A DNA stretch of 64,000 nucleotides. It comes from Fimbriimonas sp. GTDB lineage: Bacteria > Armatimonadota > Fimbriimonadia > Fimbriimonadales > Fimbriimonadaceae. Location of the stretch: contig JARXAE010000018.1 of the NCBI GenBank assembly GCA_029866005.1, forward strand, positions 25,658-89,657, given 5' to 3'. The notes below the pieces were generated by a model, which did no database searches, was not told the DNA's origin, and was given only the letters and a program-made list of their open reading frames with translations. Below, in pieces: positions 1-8,374 of the stretch. Numbering within the stretch: the first letter of the stretch is position 1; each line of letters starts with the position of its first letter. A program made the translations under genes and the position numbers.

Positions 1-2
1 CC

Positions 3-377
3 AACGGCCAGCCGGTGTTTTCGGTTCAAGAACTCAAAATCGGCATTCAGCTTGACGTAAGTGCGCAGATTACGGCCGACGGCAGCATCACTCTTGCGGT
101 TCGACCTGAAGTCTCTTCGATCATCGAGTTCCTCAATGTGAACGGAGGGACTTACCCTCAGATTGCGACTCGCAGCAGCGAGAATCGATTGACGATGCGC
201 GACGGCGATACGATGGTCATCGGTGGCCTTGTGAAAGAAGAAGACATCAAGAACTATCAACGACTGCCGCTGCTGAGCAATATTCCATTCTTTGGCGAGT
301 TGTTCAAGAGTCGCCGAATCGAGAAGCGAAAGTCTCAGCTGATCATCAGCATCACTCCCAACATCATCAAACAATGA
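3..377 (+). CDS. Secretin (GspD/PilQ family), C-terminal fragment
   Basis: The window opens inside this gene, and 124 codons remain before the stop. The visible part is the end of a secretin domain, the outer-membrane channel of type II secretion or type IV pili. Residues near the end (GGLVKEED, then LPLLSNIPFFGELF) match the conserved secretin signature, and the strand ending in QLIISITPNI is the last membrane strand. The stop codon overlaps the next gene's ATG, so this belongs to one operon with the ATPase and platform protein. Whether the system is a secretion system or a pilus cannot be decided from this fragment. Confidence 0.88.
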   Translation, partial: NGQPVFSVQELKIGIQLDVSAQITADGSITLAVRPEVSSIIEFLNVNGGTYPQIATRSSENRLTMRDGDTMVIGGLVKEEDIKNYQRLPLLSNIPFFGELFKSRRIEKRKSQLIISITPNIIKQ

Positions 378-2086
378 ACATTGACCGCCCGCTAAGCGAG
401 ATTTTTGTCGAAGAAGGACTCATCTCTCGCACAGAACTGATGGAGATTCTCGCGAAACGCGAGGATACTCGCGAGTCAGTTGGGGACCTTCTTGTCAGGC
501 TCAAAAGAATCTCTGAGAAGCAGAATCTGGCAGCGGTCGGCCTTCAGATGGGTGTTCCTTTCATTGATCTTGCGAAGACTGATTTAGACTTCGACCATGC
601 GAAGGTAATTCCCCATTCCGTAGCGGTCCGCTTGTTGGCGGTTCCGATTGAGGTCACCGATGTTTCGGCAACGATGGCAATGGTGGATCCGCTGGATCTA
701 ACCGCTCTTGACGAGTTGTCAAACCTCACGGGTCGCGATATTGATCCGTTGCTCGCAACGGAGACAGATGTCCGGGATGCGATTTTCCGCACCTTTGGCG
801 CTTACGACGATCTGGGCGAGATTGTCGGGGATGCGGTTCGGGGCATTGACACTGACTCGGTCACTCTACAGGCTCAGGAAGATGAGGATAGTGGATCTGC
901 GACCGTTGTCGAACTTCGAGAAGTCGGCGAGGGCGCTCCGGTTGTCAAGTTGGTCAACGCCGTATTGATCCGGGCGATTGCCATGCGATCCTCGGACATT
1001 CATATTGAGCCCCACCAACGTCGCGTTAGAATTCGTGTGCGTATTGATGGTCTTCTGCAAGAGGTCATGGTGGTTCCGAAGGACCTTCAGATGCCGCTCA
1101 CCTCGCGCATCAAACTCATGGCAGGGCTGGATATTGCCGAGCGGCGTGCCCCGCAGGATGGTCGCTGCACCTTGCTAGCCCCGCAGGGTGAGTTTGATTT
1201 CCGCGTTTCGACTTACCCGAGCGTTTTTGGCGAGACGATTGTCATCCGAATTCTGGATAAGAATGCGGCGATGATCGACATCAATAAGCTTGGGATGCAC
1301 CCAAGTGGGTTCAAGGCTCTGACCACAAAACTGCAGGAGCCTCAGGGGATGATCTTGGTCACGGGTCCGACCGGGTCTGGAAAGACAACCACGCTTTATG
1401 CTGGCTTGCACCACCTGAACGCAATCTATCGAAACATTATCACCATTGAGGATCCAGTTGAATACCAATTGGATGGCATCACTCAGGCGAACGTTAATCC
1501 GCGGGCAGGAATCACGTTTGCAACTGGGCTTCGCTCGATGCTCCGTCAGGACCCGGACGTAATTCTCGTCGGCGAAATCCGCGATCAGGAAACCGCTTCT
1601 ATCGCCACCGAAGCGGCTTTGACAGGTCACCTTGTGCTGAGTTCGTTGCACGCCAATGACGCTGCATCTGCGATCACCCGTCTGGTGGATATGGGTATCG
1701 AGCCGTTTCTACTGGGCGGTTCAGTTTCATGCTCTGTCGCACAGCGCCTGGTTCGTGTGAACTGTCCCAAATGTCTGGAGGAGTACAAGCCCGATCCCGA
1801 GAACATCCGGCGGCTGGGACTAGATCCAGCCGCGTTGTTTGTTCGCGGCAAGGGTTGCGAGCACTGCTCTAACACGGGATACCGCGGGAGAATGGGGGTC
1901 TATGAGGTCTTGGAAATGACCTCTGAGTTGCGGCGAATGATTCTTGCGGGAAAGAACGCCAGTGAAATTCAGCAGACAGCTATCAACAGCGGCATGCTTA
2001 CCCTGCGTCAGGACGCCTCGGACAAGGTTTTGGAAGGCAAAACAACGATTGAGGAGGTCGTGCGGGTTACCGCCGAACAAGGCTGA
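374..2086 (+). CDS. gspE: Type II/IV assembly ATPase (GspE/PilB family)
   Basis: This hexameric cytoplasmic ATPase powers pseudopilus or pilus assembly. The 570 residues are of usual family length. The N-terminal ~150 residues resemble the MshEN/T2SSE_N domain. The Walker A motif GPTGSGKTTT lies near residues 330-340, followed by Asp/His boxes and the Walker B stretch (DPDVILVGEIRD). Two CxxC pairs near residues 462-500 (CPKC and CEHC) form the tetracysteine zinc site of GspE/PilB proteins, which retraction ATPases (PilT) lack. The ATG overlaps the secretin stop by 4 bases (ATGA), indicating translational coupling. Assignment to secretion versus pilus is open. Confidence 0.95.
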   Translation: MNIDRPLSEIFVEEGLISRTELMEILAKREDTRESVGDLLVRLKRISEKQNLAAVGLQMGVPFIDLAKTDLDFDHAKVIPHSVAVRLLAVPIEVTDVSATMAMVDPLDLTALDELSNLTGRDIDPLLATETDVRDAIFRTFGAYDDLGEIVGDAVRGIDTDSVTLQAQEDEDSGSATVVELREVGEGAPVVKLVNAVLIRAIAMRSSDIHIEPHQRRVRIRVRIDGLLQEVMVVPKDLQMPLTSRIKLMAGLDIAERRAPQDGRCTLLAPQGEFDFRVSTYPSVFGETIVIRILDKNAAMIDINKLGMHPSGFKALTTKLQEPQGMILVTGPTGSGKTTTLYAGLHHLNAIYRNIITIEDPVEYQLDGITQANVNPRAGITFATGLRSMLRQDPDVILVGEIRDQETASIATEAALTGHLVLSSLHANDAASAITRLVDMGIEPFLLGGSVSCSVAQRLVRVNCPKCLEEYKPDPENIRRLGLDPAALFVRGKGCEHCSNTGYRGRMGVYEVLEMTSELRRMILAGKNASEIQQTAINSGMLTLRQDASDKVLEGKTTIEEVVRVTAEQG

Positions 2087-3312
2087 TGGTCTCGTACGCC
2101 TACAAGGGAATCGATGGGAAGGGGGTTCGCGTTGAGGGAGCGATTTCCGCAAACTCAATCGAAGATGCAGAGAACCGGCTGAGCAAGCAGGATATCAGCG
2201 TCTTAGCCCTACGCCGCTCTGGCGAAAAGGTTCAGAAGAATGAGCAGACCTCGGTGCTTCCAGAGGCGGCACGACATAAGATTTCGCCTCAAGATGCGGC
2301 GGGGGTTCTCCGGAACCTTGCAGTCATGGCAGAGACAGGCGTTCCGTTCATCGAGGCGATTGATGCCGTGATCGGCAGTGCTCGAACCCCGAGGATTGAG
2401 GCAGCATTGCGGCTCGTCAAAGAAGGTGTTGTCGGTGGCCAGGGAATTTCGGGAGCACTAAGGCTGGCCCCGAACATGTTTGCGCCGATTATCGTTGACA
2501 TGATCCGCGTCGCAGAAACCGGGGGACGACTTGACCAGGCCCTGGATAACGGTGCGGCGTACATGGAGCGTGCGGCGGACCTGAAGCGAAAAATTGTGAA
2601 CGCGATGCTCTATCCCTCCGTGATGCTGGGGGTCTCGAGCAGCACAATTCTGGTGCTCATCATCTTTGTTATGCCCCGATTTGCGGTGGTTTTTAAGCAA
2701 ATGAAAGCAGAGCTTCCGTTGACGACTCAAGTGATGCTTAAGTCGGGCGACTTCATTCGCAGTCAGCCACTGATGTCGGCGGTGGGATTGGTCGCCTTCA
2801 TTGTCGGACTGACGATTGCCTTGAAAAACCCTGTCTCTCAGCGAATGCTTTCTGGTGTCGCAGCCCGCATGCCCCTCCTCGGCGAACTCATGAAACGTCT
2901 GGCTCTGGCTCGATCGTTGCAGTCCATTTCTACATTGGTGGCCTCCAACGTGCCGTTGCTAGCCGCGATTGAGGCAGGTGCTCGGGTTGCGGGGCACGCT
3001 CAACTGGAGAAGGCTCTTTATGCTGCAAAGGACGACATCGAGCGTGGAAGCTCAATGTCTGAAGCTCTTGGAAAGCACGCTGTTTTCCCTAAACAGGTCA
3101 TCCAGCTTGTCGCGGTCGGCGAGCGGACGGGGCGATTACCCCAGCTGCTGAGCACGGTTTGCAAGTCAATGGAAACTGAAGTAGATGGTCGGCTCAAAGC
3201 GCTGGTGAGCGTCGTTGAACCACTTATGATCGTCGGAATGGGTCTGATTGTCGGTTCGATTACGATGTCGATCATCGGTCCAATTTACAGCGCAGTCGAA
3301 AATATTCGATAA
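2086..3312 (+). CDS. gspF: Inner-membrane platform protein (GspF/PilC family)
   Basis: This polytopic inner-membrane protein couples the assembly ATPase to pseudopilin polymerisation. The 408 residues contain two repeated T2SSF domains, the first starting with a LRNLAVMAETG-like segment near residue 80 and the second with ARSLQSIS near residue 270. Hydrophobic helices lie near 175-205, 225-250 and 375-400. The start codon overlaps the upstream stop by one base (TGATG). It forms one transcription unit with the secretin and ATPase, and the pseudopilin follows 61 bases later. Confidence 0.95.
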   Translation: MVSYAYKGIDGKGVRVEGAISANSIEDAENRLSKQDISVLALRRSGEKVQKNEQTSVLPEAARHKISPQDAAGVLRNLAVMAETGVPFIEAIDAVIGSARTPRIEAALRLVKEGVVGGQGISGALRLAPNMFAPIIVDMIRVAETGGRLDQALDNGAAYMERAADLKRKIVNAMLYPSVMLGVSSSTILVLIIFVMPRFAVVFKQMKAELPLTTQVMLKSGDFIRSQPLMSAVGLVAFIVGLTIALKNPVSQRMLSGVAARMPLLGELMKRLALARSLQSISTLVASNVPLLAAIEAGARVAGHAQLEKALYAAKDDIERGSSMSEALGKHAVFPKQVIQLVAVGERTGRLPQLLSTVCKSMETEVDGRLKALVSVVEPLMIVGMGLIVGSITMSIIGPIYSAVENIR

Positions 3313-3373
3313 ATCAGGGTGAGCTTCTAAAGATCGCTACCTAGAAAGCCAACAACTATAACACAGAGGAAAT

Positions 3374-3796
3374 ATGCGACAAACTTCGCTACGAAATCGC
3401 CAGAACGCCTTCACGCTTGTGGAGCTCCTGATCGTCATCATCATCATCGCTGTGCTTGCTGCAATCGCGATCCCCAAGTTTTCGAACTCAACGACTCGAA
3501 GCAAGGAATCGGCTCTCCGAAGCAACCTCAAGTTGGTGCGGAATGCGGTCGACCTTTTCCGAGCTGACACGGGACTGTTTCCAAAAGATCTTGCTTCTTT
3601 GTCTGCCACTGCGGCTCCAGCGCAAGGATATGACTCGACGCCCACTCTAGTAAACATCACTGCTTCAGATTGGCGCGGACCATATCTGCAAGCCGTTCCA
3701 AAGGACTTTGACGGTTCGAGTGAACTCACCTACACAACAACTCTCTCTGGTTTAGGGACCGTCAAATCTAGCATATCTGCTTACAGTTCTTGGTAA
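3374..3796 (+). CDS. Major pseudopilin, GspG-like, with class III signal peptide
   Basis: This is a 140-residue prepilin. The leader MRQTSLRNRQNA precedes FTLVELLIV, which is the prepilin peptidase site with the +5 glutamate, and a hydrophobic helix follows. The periplasmic part contains ALRSNLKLVRNAVDLF, then DTGLFPKDL and a WRGPYLQAVPKD stretch. The WxGPYL element near the C-terminus is typical of GspG-type major pseudopilins. It follows the secretin-ATPase-platform genes and precedes a strong hairpin terminator, so it probably ends that operon. A prepilin peptidase gene is not in the window. Confidence 0.9.
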   Translation: MRQTSLRNRQNAFTLVELLIVIIIIAVLAAIAIPKFSNSTTRSKESALRSNLKLVRNAVDLFRADTGLFPKDLASLSATAAPAQGYDSTPTLVNITASDWRGPYLQAVPKDFDGSSELTYTTTLSGLGTVKSSISAYSSW

Positions 3797-3821
3797 TCCA
3801 AAACAATTCTTGAGCGAAGCT

Positions 3822-3853
3822 ACGACCGAGTCGCTATCGACTCGGTCGTTTCA
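3822..3853 (+). terminator. Rho-independent terminator after pseudopilin
   Basis: A perfect 12-bp stem (ACGACCGAGTCG paired with CGACTCGGTCGT) encloses a CTAT loop and is followed by TTTCATTT. It sits 26 bases after the pseudopilin stop and just before rpsU, so it should separate the pilus operon from rpsU. Confidence 0.85.
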
Positions 3854-3879
3854 TTTGCGGTATTCTTTAACGATAACCC

Positions 3880-4050
3880 ATGGTTTACATTACAGTCCAA
3901 CCCAACGAATCCATCGACAGCGCACTTAAGAAGTTCAACATGAAGCTCCAACAAGCCGGAGTTCTTCGAGAGCTCAAAGAGCACAGCGCCTACGAAAAGC
4001 CTAGCGAGAAGCGACGACGCCAAGCACGACGCCGCGTTTCGCAGAGATAA
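3880..4050 (+). CDS. rpsU: 30S ribosomal protein S21
   Basis: This 56-residue basic protein of the small ribosomal subunit begins MVYITVQPNESIDSALKKF. It continues with a K..QAG.L.ELKEHSAYEKPSEKRR pattern and ends in an Arg/Lys-rich tail (RRQARRR), all diagnostic of bS21. bS21 assists initiation and base-pairing near the 3' end of 16S rRNA. The gene is flanked by two hairpin terminators, so it is probably monocistronic. That suits a gene whose dosage is set separately from its neighbours. Confidence 0.95.
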   Translation: MVYITVQPNESIDSALKKFNMKLQQAGVLRELKEHSAYEKPSEKRRRQARRRVSQR

Positions 4051-4067
4051 TTCGGTAGAAAGTTTTC

Positions 4068-4098
4068 TGGGGAGTTCTGATTAGAACTCCCCATTTGT
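4068..4098 (+). terminator. Terminator after rpsU
   Basis: A perfect 11-bp stem (TGGGGAGTTCT paired with AGAACTCCCCA) with a GATT loop is followed by a short TTTGT tract. It begins 17 bases after the rpsU stop and ends just before the ybeY start. Confidence 0.75.
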
Positions 4099-4102
4099 AT
4101 GT

Positions 4103-4579
4103 ATGGGACCCCATTTTTCGGTTGAGAACGCAACGGAATCCGCTTTGGATACTGAGCCCCTTCGGGGTGCGCTTGCGAAAGTTTGCGAGATTGAAAACAT
4201 TACGCAGTCAGTGACGGTTCTTCTTAGCTCGGATGAGCACATTCGAAGTCTCAACTCGCGTTTCCGGAACGTCGATTCTACGACCGATGTGCTAACGTTT
4301 CCCTCAGATCAACCTTCGCCTTTTCCGCTCGGGGATATTGCGATCTCGACTCCCTACGCTGAGCGCCAGGCTCAGCTACGCGGCGTGCCGCTTGAGAACG
4401 AACATATTGCCTTGATCGTCCACGGCGTCTTGCACCTTATAGGTTATGACGATGAGACTGAAGCTGACAAACTGAGAATGCAACATAGGATGAATGAGAT
4501 TGGCGAGATGATTGGAACGCCGATTGATGCCTCTTGGACGTCTGTACTGCATCAGGACGGAGAAGAAGACGGGGAATGA
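4103..4579 (+). CDS. ybeY: Endoribonuclease YbeY, with altered third metal ligand
   Basis: YbeY is a single-strand-specific metallo-endoribonuclease for 16S rRNA 3'-end maturation and ribosome quality control. The 158 residues show the family core: STTDVLTFP, LGDIAIS, and the zinc motif HGVLHLIGYDD at residues 107-117. The first two His ligands (H107 and H111) are present. The position of the usual third His is Asp (D117), a departure from the common HGxLHLxGYDH motif. The gene is followed with a 4-base overlap by a DagK-type kinase, matching the ybeY-dgkA-corC order common in bacteria. Confidence 0.92.
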   Translation: MGPHFSVENATESALDTEPLRGALAKVCEIENITQSVTVLLSSDEHIRSLNSRFRNVDSTTDVLTFPSDQPSPFPLGDIAISTPYAERQAQLRGVPLENEHIALIVHGVLHLIGYDDETEADKLRMQHRMNEIGEMIGTPIDASWTSVLHQDGEEDGE

Positions 4580-5289
4580 GCGAACGCAGAAACGTCTTTG
4601 AGCCTTTTCGCGTTGCGATTCGCGGGATCGTTTTCACCTTTCAAACTCAGCGACACATGAGGTTCCACCTCTATGTAGTCTTTGTCGTTATCCTGCTAGG
4701 CATCTTTGTAAACTTGCCGCTGCGTGAAATGCTCGTTCTGCTTTTCACGATCTCGTTGGTTGTTGTTGCCGAAATGTTCAACTCAGCGATTGAGGCCGTG
4801 GTGGATCTTGTGAGTCCGAACTACAATCCTATGGCGAAGTTCGCCAAAGATATCGCGGCGGGGGCAGTTTTAATCACGACGATCATCGCGATCGTTGTCG
4901 GTGCTCTGCTGGTCTTGGGTGAAAATCGATGGGAGACGTTGAAAATCTCGCTCGGAGCCGAGGCACCAGAGATTGGAGTTGTCCCGCGCATCATCATTGG
5001 CGTCTTCCTTTGTATCGTGGCGGTAATTATCGGAAAAGGTCTTGGGAAACGGGGTCAAGTATTGCAGGGTGGGCTCGTTTCAGGTCATGCTGCGCTTGGG
5101 TTCTTCTTTGCGACGTGGGCGGTTTTATTGACGACTAACGCAGTGGTTGCGGCAATTGCACTTACCCTTGCTGCCGTCATTGCCCAAAGCCGCTACGAGG
5201 CTAAGTTCCATACGATTAGTGAACTTGTTTTGGGAGCTGCCGTCGGCATCGGTATTGGTCTCCTTCTTTACGCAACTTTGCCAAAGTGA
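4576..5289 (+). CDS. DagK-type lipid kinase fused to a PAP2-like domain
   Basis: This 237-residue integral membrane protein starts at the ATG overlapping the ybeY stop (ATGA). Residues 1-120 are a prokaryotic diacylglycerol/undecaprenol kinase: the catalytic EMFNSAIEAVVD block (E66, N69, E73) is followed by a helix containing KDIAAGAVL. Residues ~130-237 carry more membrane segments plus PAP2 phosphatase-like motifs, GGLVSGH near 178 and SRYEAKFHTISE near 210-222. The classical first PAP2 motif (KX6RP) is not clear, so phosphatase activity is uncertain. The likely role is recycling of undecaprenol or diacylglycerol for envelope synthesis. Confidence 0.88.
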   Translation: MSERRNVFEPFRVAIRGIVFTFQTQRHMRFHLYVVFVVILLGIFVNLPLREMLVLLFTISLVVVAEMFNSAIEAVVDLVSPNYNPMAKFAKDIAAGAVLITTIIAIVVGALLVLGENRWETLKISLGAEAPEIGVVPRIIIGVFLCIVAVIIGKGLGKRGQVLQGGLVSGHAALGFFFATWAVLLTTNAVVAAIALTLAAVIAQSRYEAKFHTISELVLGAAVGIGIGLLLYATLPK

Positions 5290-5314
5290 TACAGTTAAGT
5301 AGCAAGCAACATCC

Positions 5315-6244
5315 ATGATCGACCAATCATCCAACGGCGACAAAGCTCCGCAGAGCGGTGCGAGCCGAGTGCTTCGCCCACTCTTTTTCGCTATCGCCGG
5401 ACTTTTCGTCTCGATTGCTCAGGTTTTCGCCCGGGCAGCAGGAGGCGGGGTCTCTCTTCGACGTTCAAACACGATGGAGAACGAGATTCGATCCCTCGTC
5501 GAGTCCGGAGGCGAATCAGGAGAGTTTGAGGAAGAAGAGACCGAACTGATCCATTCGGTTTTTGAGTTCAAGGAGACGATCGCTCGCGAGGTCATGACCC
5601 CGCGCATTGACGTCGACTCGGCGAGTATCGATATCAACCCGTACGACCTGGTTGAGCTCATCCAGACCTCAGGGCACTCGCGAATTCCGATGTTTGAGGG
5701 GACGGACGATGAGATCGTTGGCATCATTCACGCCAAGGACTTGTTAGTTACGATGCTCCGCGGGAAGCCGGTCAATCTGCGCTCCTTAATGCGCCCAGCC
5801 TTGTATGTTACGGAGAACAAGTCGATTCACGACTTGCTCGCAGACATGCGGCATTTCCGGACTCAGCTCGCAGTCGTCAAGGATGAGTACGGGGGAACCT
5901 CGGGGATCGTCACGATTGAGGACATCATCGAGGAGCTCGTTGGTGAGATTCAGGACGAGTACGACAACGAAGACCCAACCGTCTCCGAGACCTTAAACGG
6001 ATTTATCGTGGAAGGTAAGGCTCACGTTGACGACGTGAATGAAGAGATCGGCTCAAACTTTGAGAGCGAAGATTTCGATACGATTGGCGGCTATGTCTTC
6101 GGGCTCTTTGGGCGTCAGCCAAAGCAGGGCGAGTGGATTGATGACGGGACGTATCAGTTCACAGTGACTGAGACAGATGGAAAGCGGATCATCAAGGTTC
6201 GCATTGAGAAACTGGACGAGTCATTCGGTGGGAACACGGAGTAG
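5315..6244 (+). CDS. CorC/HlyC family protein with tandem CBS domains
   Basis: This 309-residue protein has a single hydrophobic N-terminal segment (residues ~22-42) and the REVMTPRIDVDS element that opens the CBS pair (~residues 80-205). A C-terminal transporter-associated CorC_HlyC domain (~225-305) includes the VEGKAHVDDVN and FDTIGGYVFG motifs. Members bind adenine nucleotides through the CBS pair and are tied to Mg/Co efflux or homeostasis. The N-terminal anchor is too short to be the full DUF21 transporter domain. It follows ybeY and the lipid kinase closely, a conserved neighbourhood. Confidence 0.85.
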   Translation: MIDQSSNGDKAPQSGASRVLRPLFFAIAGLFVSIAQVFARAAGGGVSLRRSNTMENEIRSLVESGGESGEFEEEETELIHSVFEFKETIAREVMTPRIDVDSASIDINPYDLVELIQTSGHSRIPMFEGTDDEIVGIIHAKDLLVTMLRGKPVNLRSLMRPALYVTENKSIHDLLADMRHFRTQLAVVKDEYGGTSGIVTIEDIIEELVGEIQDEYDNEDPTVSETLNGFIVEGKAHVDDVNEEIGSNFESEDFDTIGGYVFGLFGRQPKQGEWIDDGTYQFTVTETDGKRIIKVRIEKLDESFGGNTE

Positions 6245-6254
6245 GAACGCGAAG

Positions 6255-6974
6255 ATGAGCGCTTCTCAGGTTCTTGCTCCAGATCGACGGTTGTGGGTTC
6301 TTCGTAACTTCGATTTGTTCAAATCTTTGAGCGCCGAAGAACTCACGATGCTTGCCCATGATAGTCGTCTCGTTGAGTTTGGACGTAACAATCACATCTG
6401 CATGAGCGGGGTCAAGCACACCCATGCTTATCTGATCAAAGAGGGGAACGTTCGGATCGTCTCGACCAATGCTCAAGGGAAGCGGCTCACGGTTGGAATC
6501 CTCAAACCTGGCGAGCTGATTGGCGATATAGACCTCATTGAGAATGAGCTTGCCTTTGGCGAGAGCGCAGAAGCGATTGGCAACTGCGTCCTCTACGCCG
6601 TTCCATTGGAGACCCTCAAGAAGCTGATCTTAAGCAAGCCGGAGATGGTGTTTGCGGTGAGCAAGTTGGTCGGAGAGAGGCGATCACAGATTATCAATCA
6701 GATGCAAGATGTGTTGTTCCTCACCGTTCCGCAGAGGTTGGCGAAACTGGTGCAACGTCTGGCGAAAGAGTTTCCTGGGGAGACGAAGAGCGGACGGCAG
6801 TTTGTGAACATCAAGCTCACCCATGCCGAACTAGCGGACCTGATCGGCTCGAACCGAGAAGCAGTGAGTGCGACGATTGCCAAGTGGAAAGCGAACGGCG
6901 GGCCGATTGACGTCGTGAAGGGTTTTATCGTGATCAAAGACTCGGCGGGGTTAACCGAGTTCGCGGCAGCATAA
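6255..6974 (+). CDS. Crp/Fnr family transcriptional regulator
   Basis: The 239-residue protein has an N-terminal cyclic-nucleotide-binding-like beta barrel (residues ~20-140, with GELIGDIDLI in the phosphate-binding cassette position). A linking helix and a C-terminal winged HTH follow, where LTHAELADLIGSNREAVSATIAKWK is the recognition region. It lacks the Cys cluster of oxygen-sensing Fnr. The start is the ATG 10 bases after the upstream stop; longer in-frame readings run into the upstream gene. The effector and targets are unknown. Confidence 0.9.
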   Translation: MSASQVLAPDRRLWVLRNFDLFKSLSAEELTMLAHDSRLVEFGRNNHICMSGVKHTHAYLIKEGNVRIVSTNAQGKRLTVGILKPGELIGDIDLIENELAFGESAEAIGNCVLYAVPLETLKKLILSKPEMVFAVSKLVGERRSQIINQMQDVLFLTVPQRLAKLVQRLAKEFPGETKSGRQFVNIKLTHAELADLIGSNREAVSATIAKWKANGGPIDVVKGFIVIKDSAGLTEFAAA

Positions 6975-7021
6975 TTCGAGAATCTGTATTTACGAATACA
7001 GTCACGAAGCACTGCACGGCG

Positions 7022-7027
7022 TAAAAT
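7022..7027 (+). promoter_or_regulatory. -10-like element of the YceI gene
   Basis: TAAAAT lies 10 bases before the ATG of the YceI-family gene. No purine-rich ribosome binding site lies between, so a very short leader is implied. No clear -35 is seen. Confidence 0.4.
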
Positions 7028-7037
7028 CGCCTGAGCT

Positions 7038-7634
7038 ATGAAAGCCATCGCATCCATTTCCATTCTCGGCATTCTCTCGGCTGGCGCGTTCGCGCAGGCA
7101 AAGACCTTCACCTTCGGTCCTGGCCTCGCTCCTCAGCAAGTTGTCACCGTTGAGAGCAACACGGCATTTGAAGACTTTGTCGGTCGAACCACCAAAGTCA
7201 GCGGCTCGGTGACTGTCGATCTGACCAAGAAGACTGGTTCGGGCAAGATCATCGTCGACCTGGCTTCCCTGTCGACTGGACTCGACCTGCGAGATGAGCA
7301 CATGCGCAGCGAAGGCTGGCTGAACGTTGCGAAGTTCCCCACTGCCGTTTTCGAGGCGACTTCGATCAAGAACACCGGGGGCAAGAACTTCCTCGTCACC
7401 GGAAACTTCACTTTGCACGGCGTGACCAAATCCTTCAGCGTGAAGGCGACGGCGAACTACGTTGCGGAGAGCGAGAAGACAAAGGCGAACCGATTCAACG
7501 GCGATGTTATTCAGATCAAGACCAAGTTCACGATCAAGGCGAGCGACTACGGAATCAAGATTCCGGCGATGGCTGCGGACAAGGTTTCGAACTCGCTGAC
7601 GATTGGTATCAGCGTTATCGGGACGACGAAGTAA
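7038..7634 (+). CDS. YceI-family periplasmic lipid-binding protein
   Basis: This is a 198-residue exported protein with an N-terminal signal peptide (residues 1-20, ending AQA). The mature part is a YceI lipocalin-like barrel. It contains a VDLASLSTGLDLRDEHMRSE segment and NFTLHGVTKSFSVKA, the strand pattern that defines the family. YceI proteins bind isoprenoid or fatty-acid-type lipids in the periplasm. The YceI signature and length agree well; the specific ligand is unknown. Confidence 0.88.
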   Translation: MKAIASISILGILSAGAFAQAKTFTFGPGLAPQQVVTVESNTAFEDFVGRTTKVSGSVTVDLTKKTGSGKIIVDLASLSTGLDLRDEHMRSEGWLNVAKFPTAVFEATSIKNTGGKNFLVTGNFTLHGVTKSFSVKATANYVAESEKTKANRFNGDVIQIKTKFTIKASDYGIKIPAMAADKVSNSLTIGISVIGTTK

Positions 7635-7697
7635 GTTAGGGTTGGAGTTGGAGTTAGAGTTTTTCTTTCTCCAAATTCAACTCTGCACCCCAACTCC

Positions 7698-8081
7698 ATG
7701 TTCAAAAAACTCTGCCTTCTTGTTGCCGTCCTCAGCGCGATCGTCTTGATCGCGACGGTTCCGGCTTACAACTCTTTTGCCGGGAAAGCGAAGATGATTC
7801 AGAGGGTTCAGAAGAACTCAAGTGATGCGCTTTTCGGCGAGGAGGGGACTCCGGTGGGGGAACCAACTCTTACCATTATCGAGGATCCGAAGGCGTTTAT
7901 CGGCGAACCCGCGGATGGCGTTCACAAAGTTGATCAGGGCTATCTTGATCAGAACAAGATTTATCCTACGCAACTGAAAACGGTTCAGTTCTGGATCGAG
8001 TCGATTAGACTTGGAGCCGGGGTTGCCGGACTGCTAGGGGTCGTTCTTGGCCTGTGGAAGCGCAAGCCGAAAGCCGCCTAG
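7698..8081 (+). CDS. Uncharacterised exported/membrane protein, two helices
   Basis: I do not recognise this 127-residue protein. It has an N-terminal hydrophobic segment (residues ~5-28), an acidic loop of about 70 residues, and a second hydrophobic segment near residues 100-120 ending in a positively charged tail (WKRKPKAA). The layout suggests two helices with an extracytosolic loop. Its stop codon interlocks with the stop of the opposing gene (CTAG shared at 8078-8081). The 63-base gap upstream carries repeats of GGAGTT that can pair with CCAACTCC near the start. Confidence 0.6.
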   Translation: MFKKLCLLVAVLSAIVLIATVPAYNSFAGKAKMIQRVQKNSSDALFGEEGTPVGEPTLTIIEDPKAFIGEPADGVHKVDQGYLDQNKIYPTQLKTVQFWIESIRLGAGVAGLLGVVLGLWKRKPKAA

Positions 8082-8374
8082 ATTGGTTCGAGACCGGCTT
8101 TGATATTGTCTCCGGCGAGGAGGGCGTTGGCCTTTCTCACGCTGGCTTTGACCGGTAGTAAGTAGCTGCCGAATTCCTTGGCCGGAAAGAGCGAAGTCTC
8201 GAAGGTTGACTTCCCTATTGTCACCCTTACCTTGACGGAGCCGAAGCCCTTGCGAGGGATTCCCTCAATTTCGGCTTTGACCGCATCTCTCGCGGCTTCG
8301 GGGAGGGTGACGAAGTGCCACGCCGTGCCACCATCCGAGCGCCAGATCCAGAGTTCGGATTCGAAGTGGATCAC
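8078..8374 (-). CDS. DUF1905 domain protein
   Basis: This 98-residue protein resembles the small DUF1905 beta-barrel family. The diagnostic elements are GGTAWHFVTLPEA, a GFGSVKVRVTIG strand pair, and the C-terminal YLLPVKASVRKANALLAGD. The start taken is GTG, which overlaps the esterase stop as GTGA. A longer ATG start at 8416 would overlap the upstream gene by 46 bases and adds sequence unlike the family. It is translationally coupled to the esterase gene. The biochemical function of the family is unknown. Confidence 0.78.
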   Translation of the reverse strand: MIHFESELWIWRSDGGTAWHFVTLPEAARDAVKAEIEGIPRKGFGSVKVRVTIGKSTFETSLFPAKEFGSYLLPVKASVRKANALLAGDNIKAGLEPI

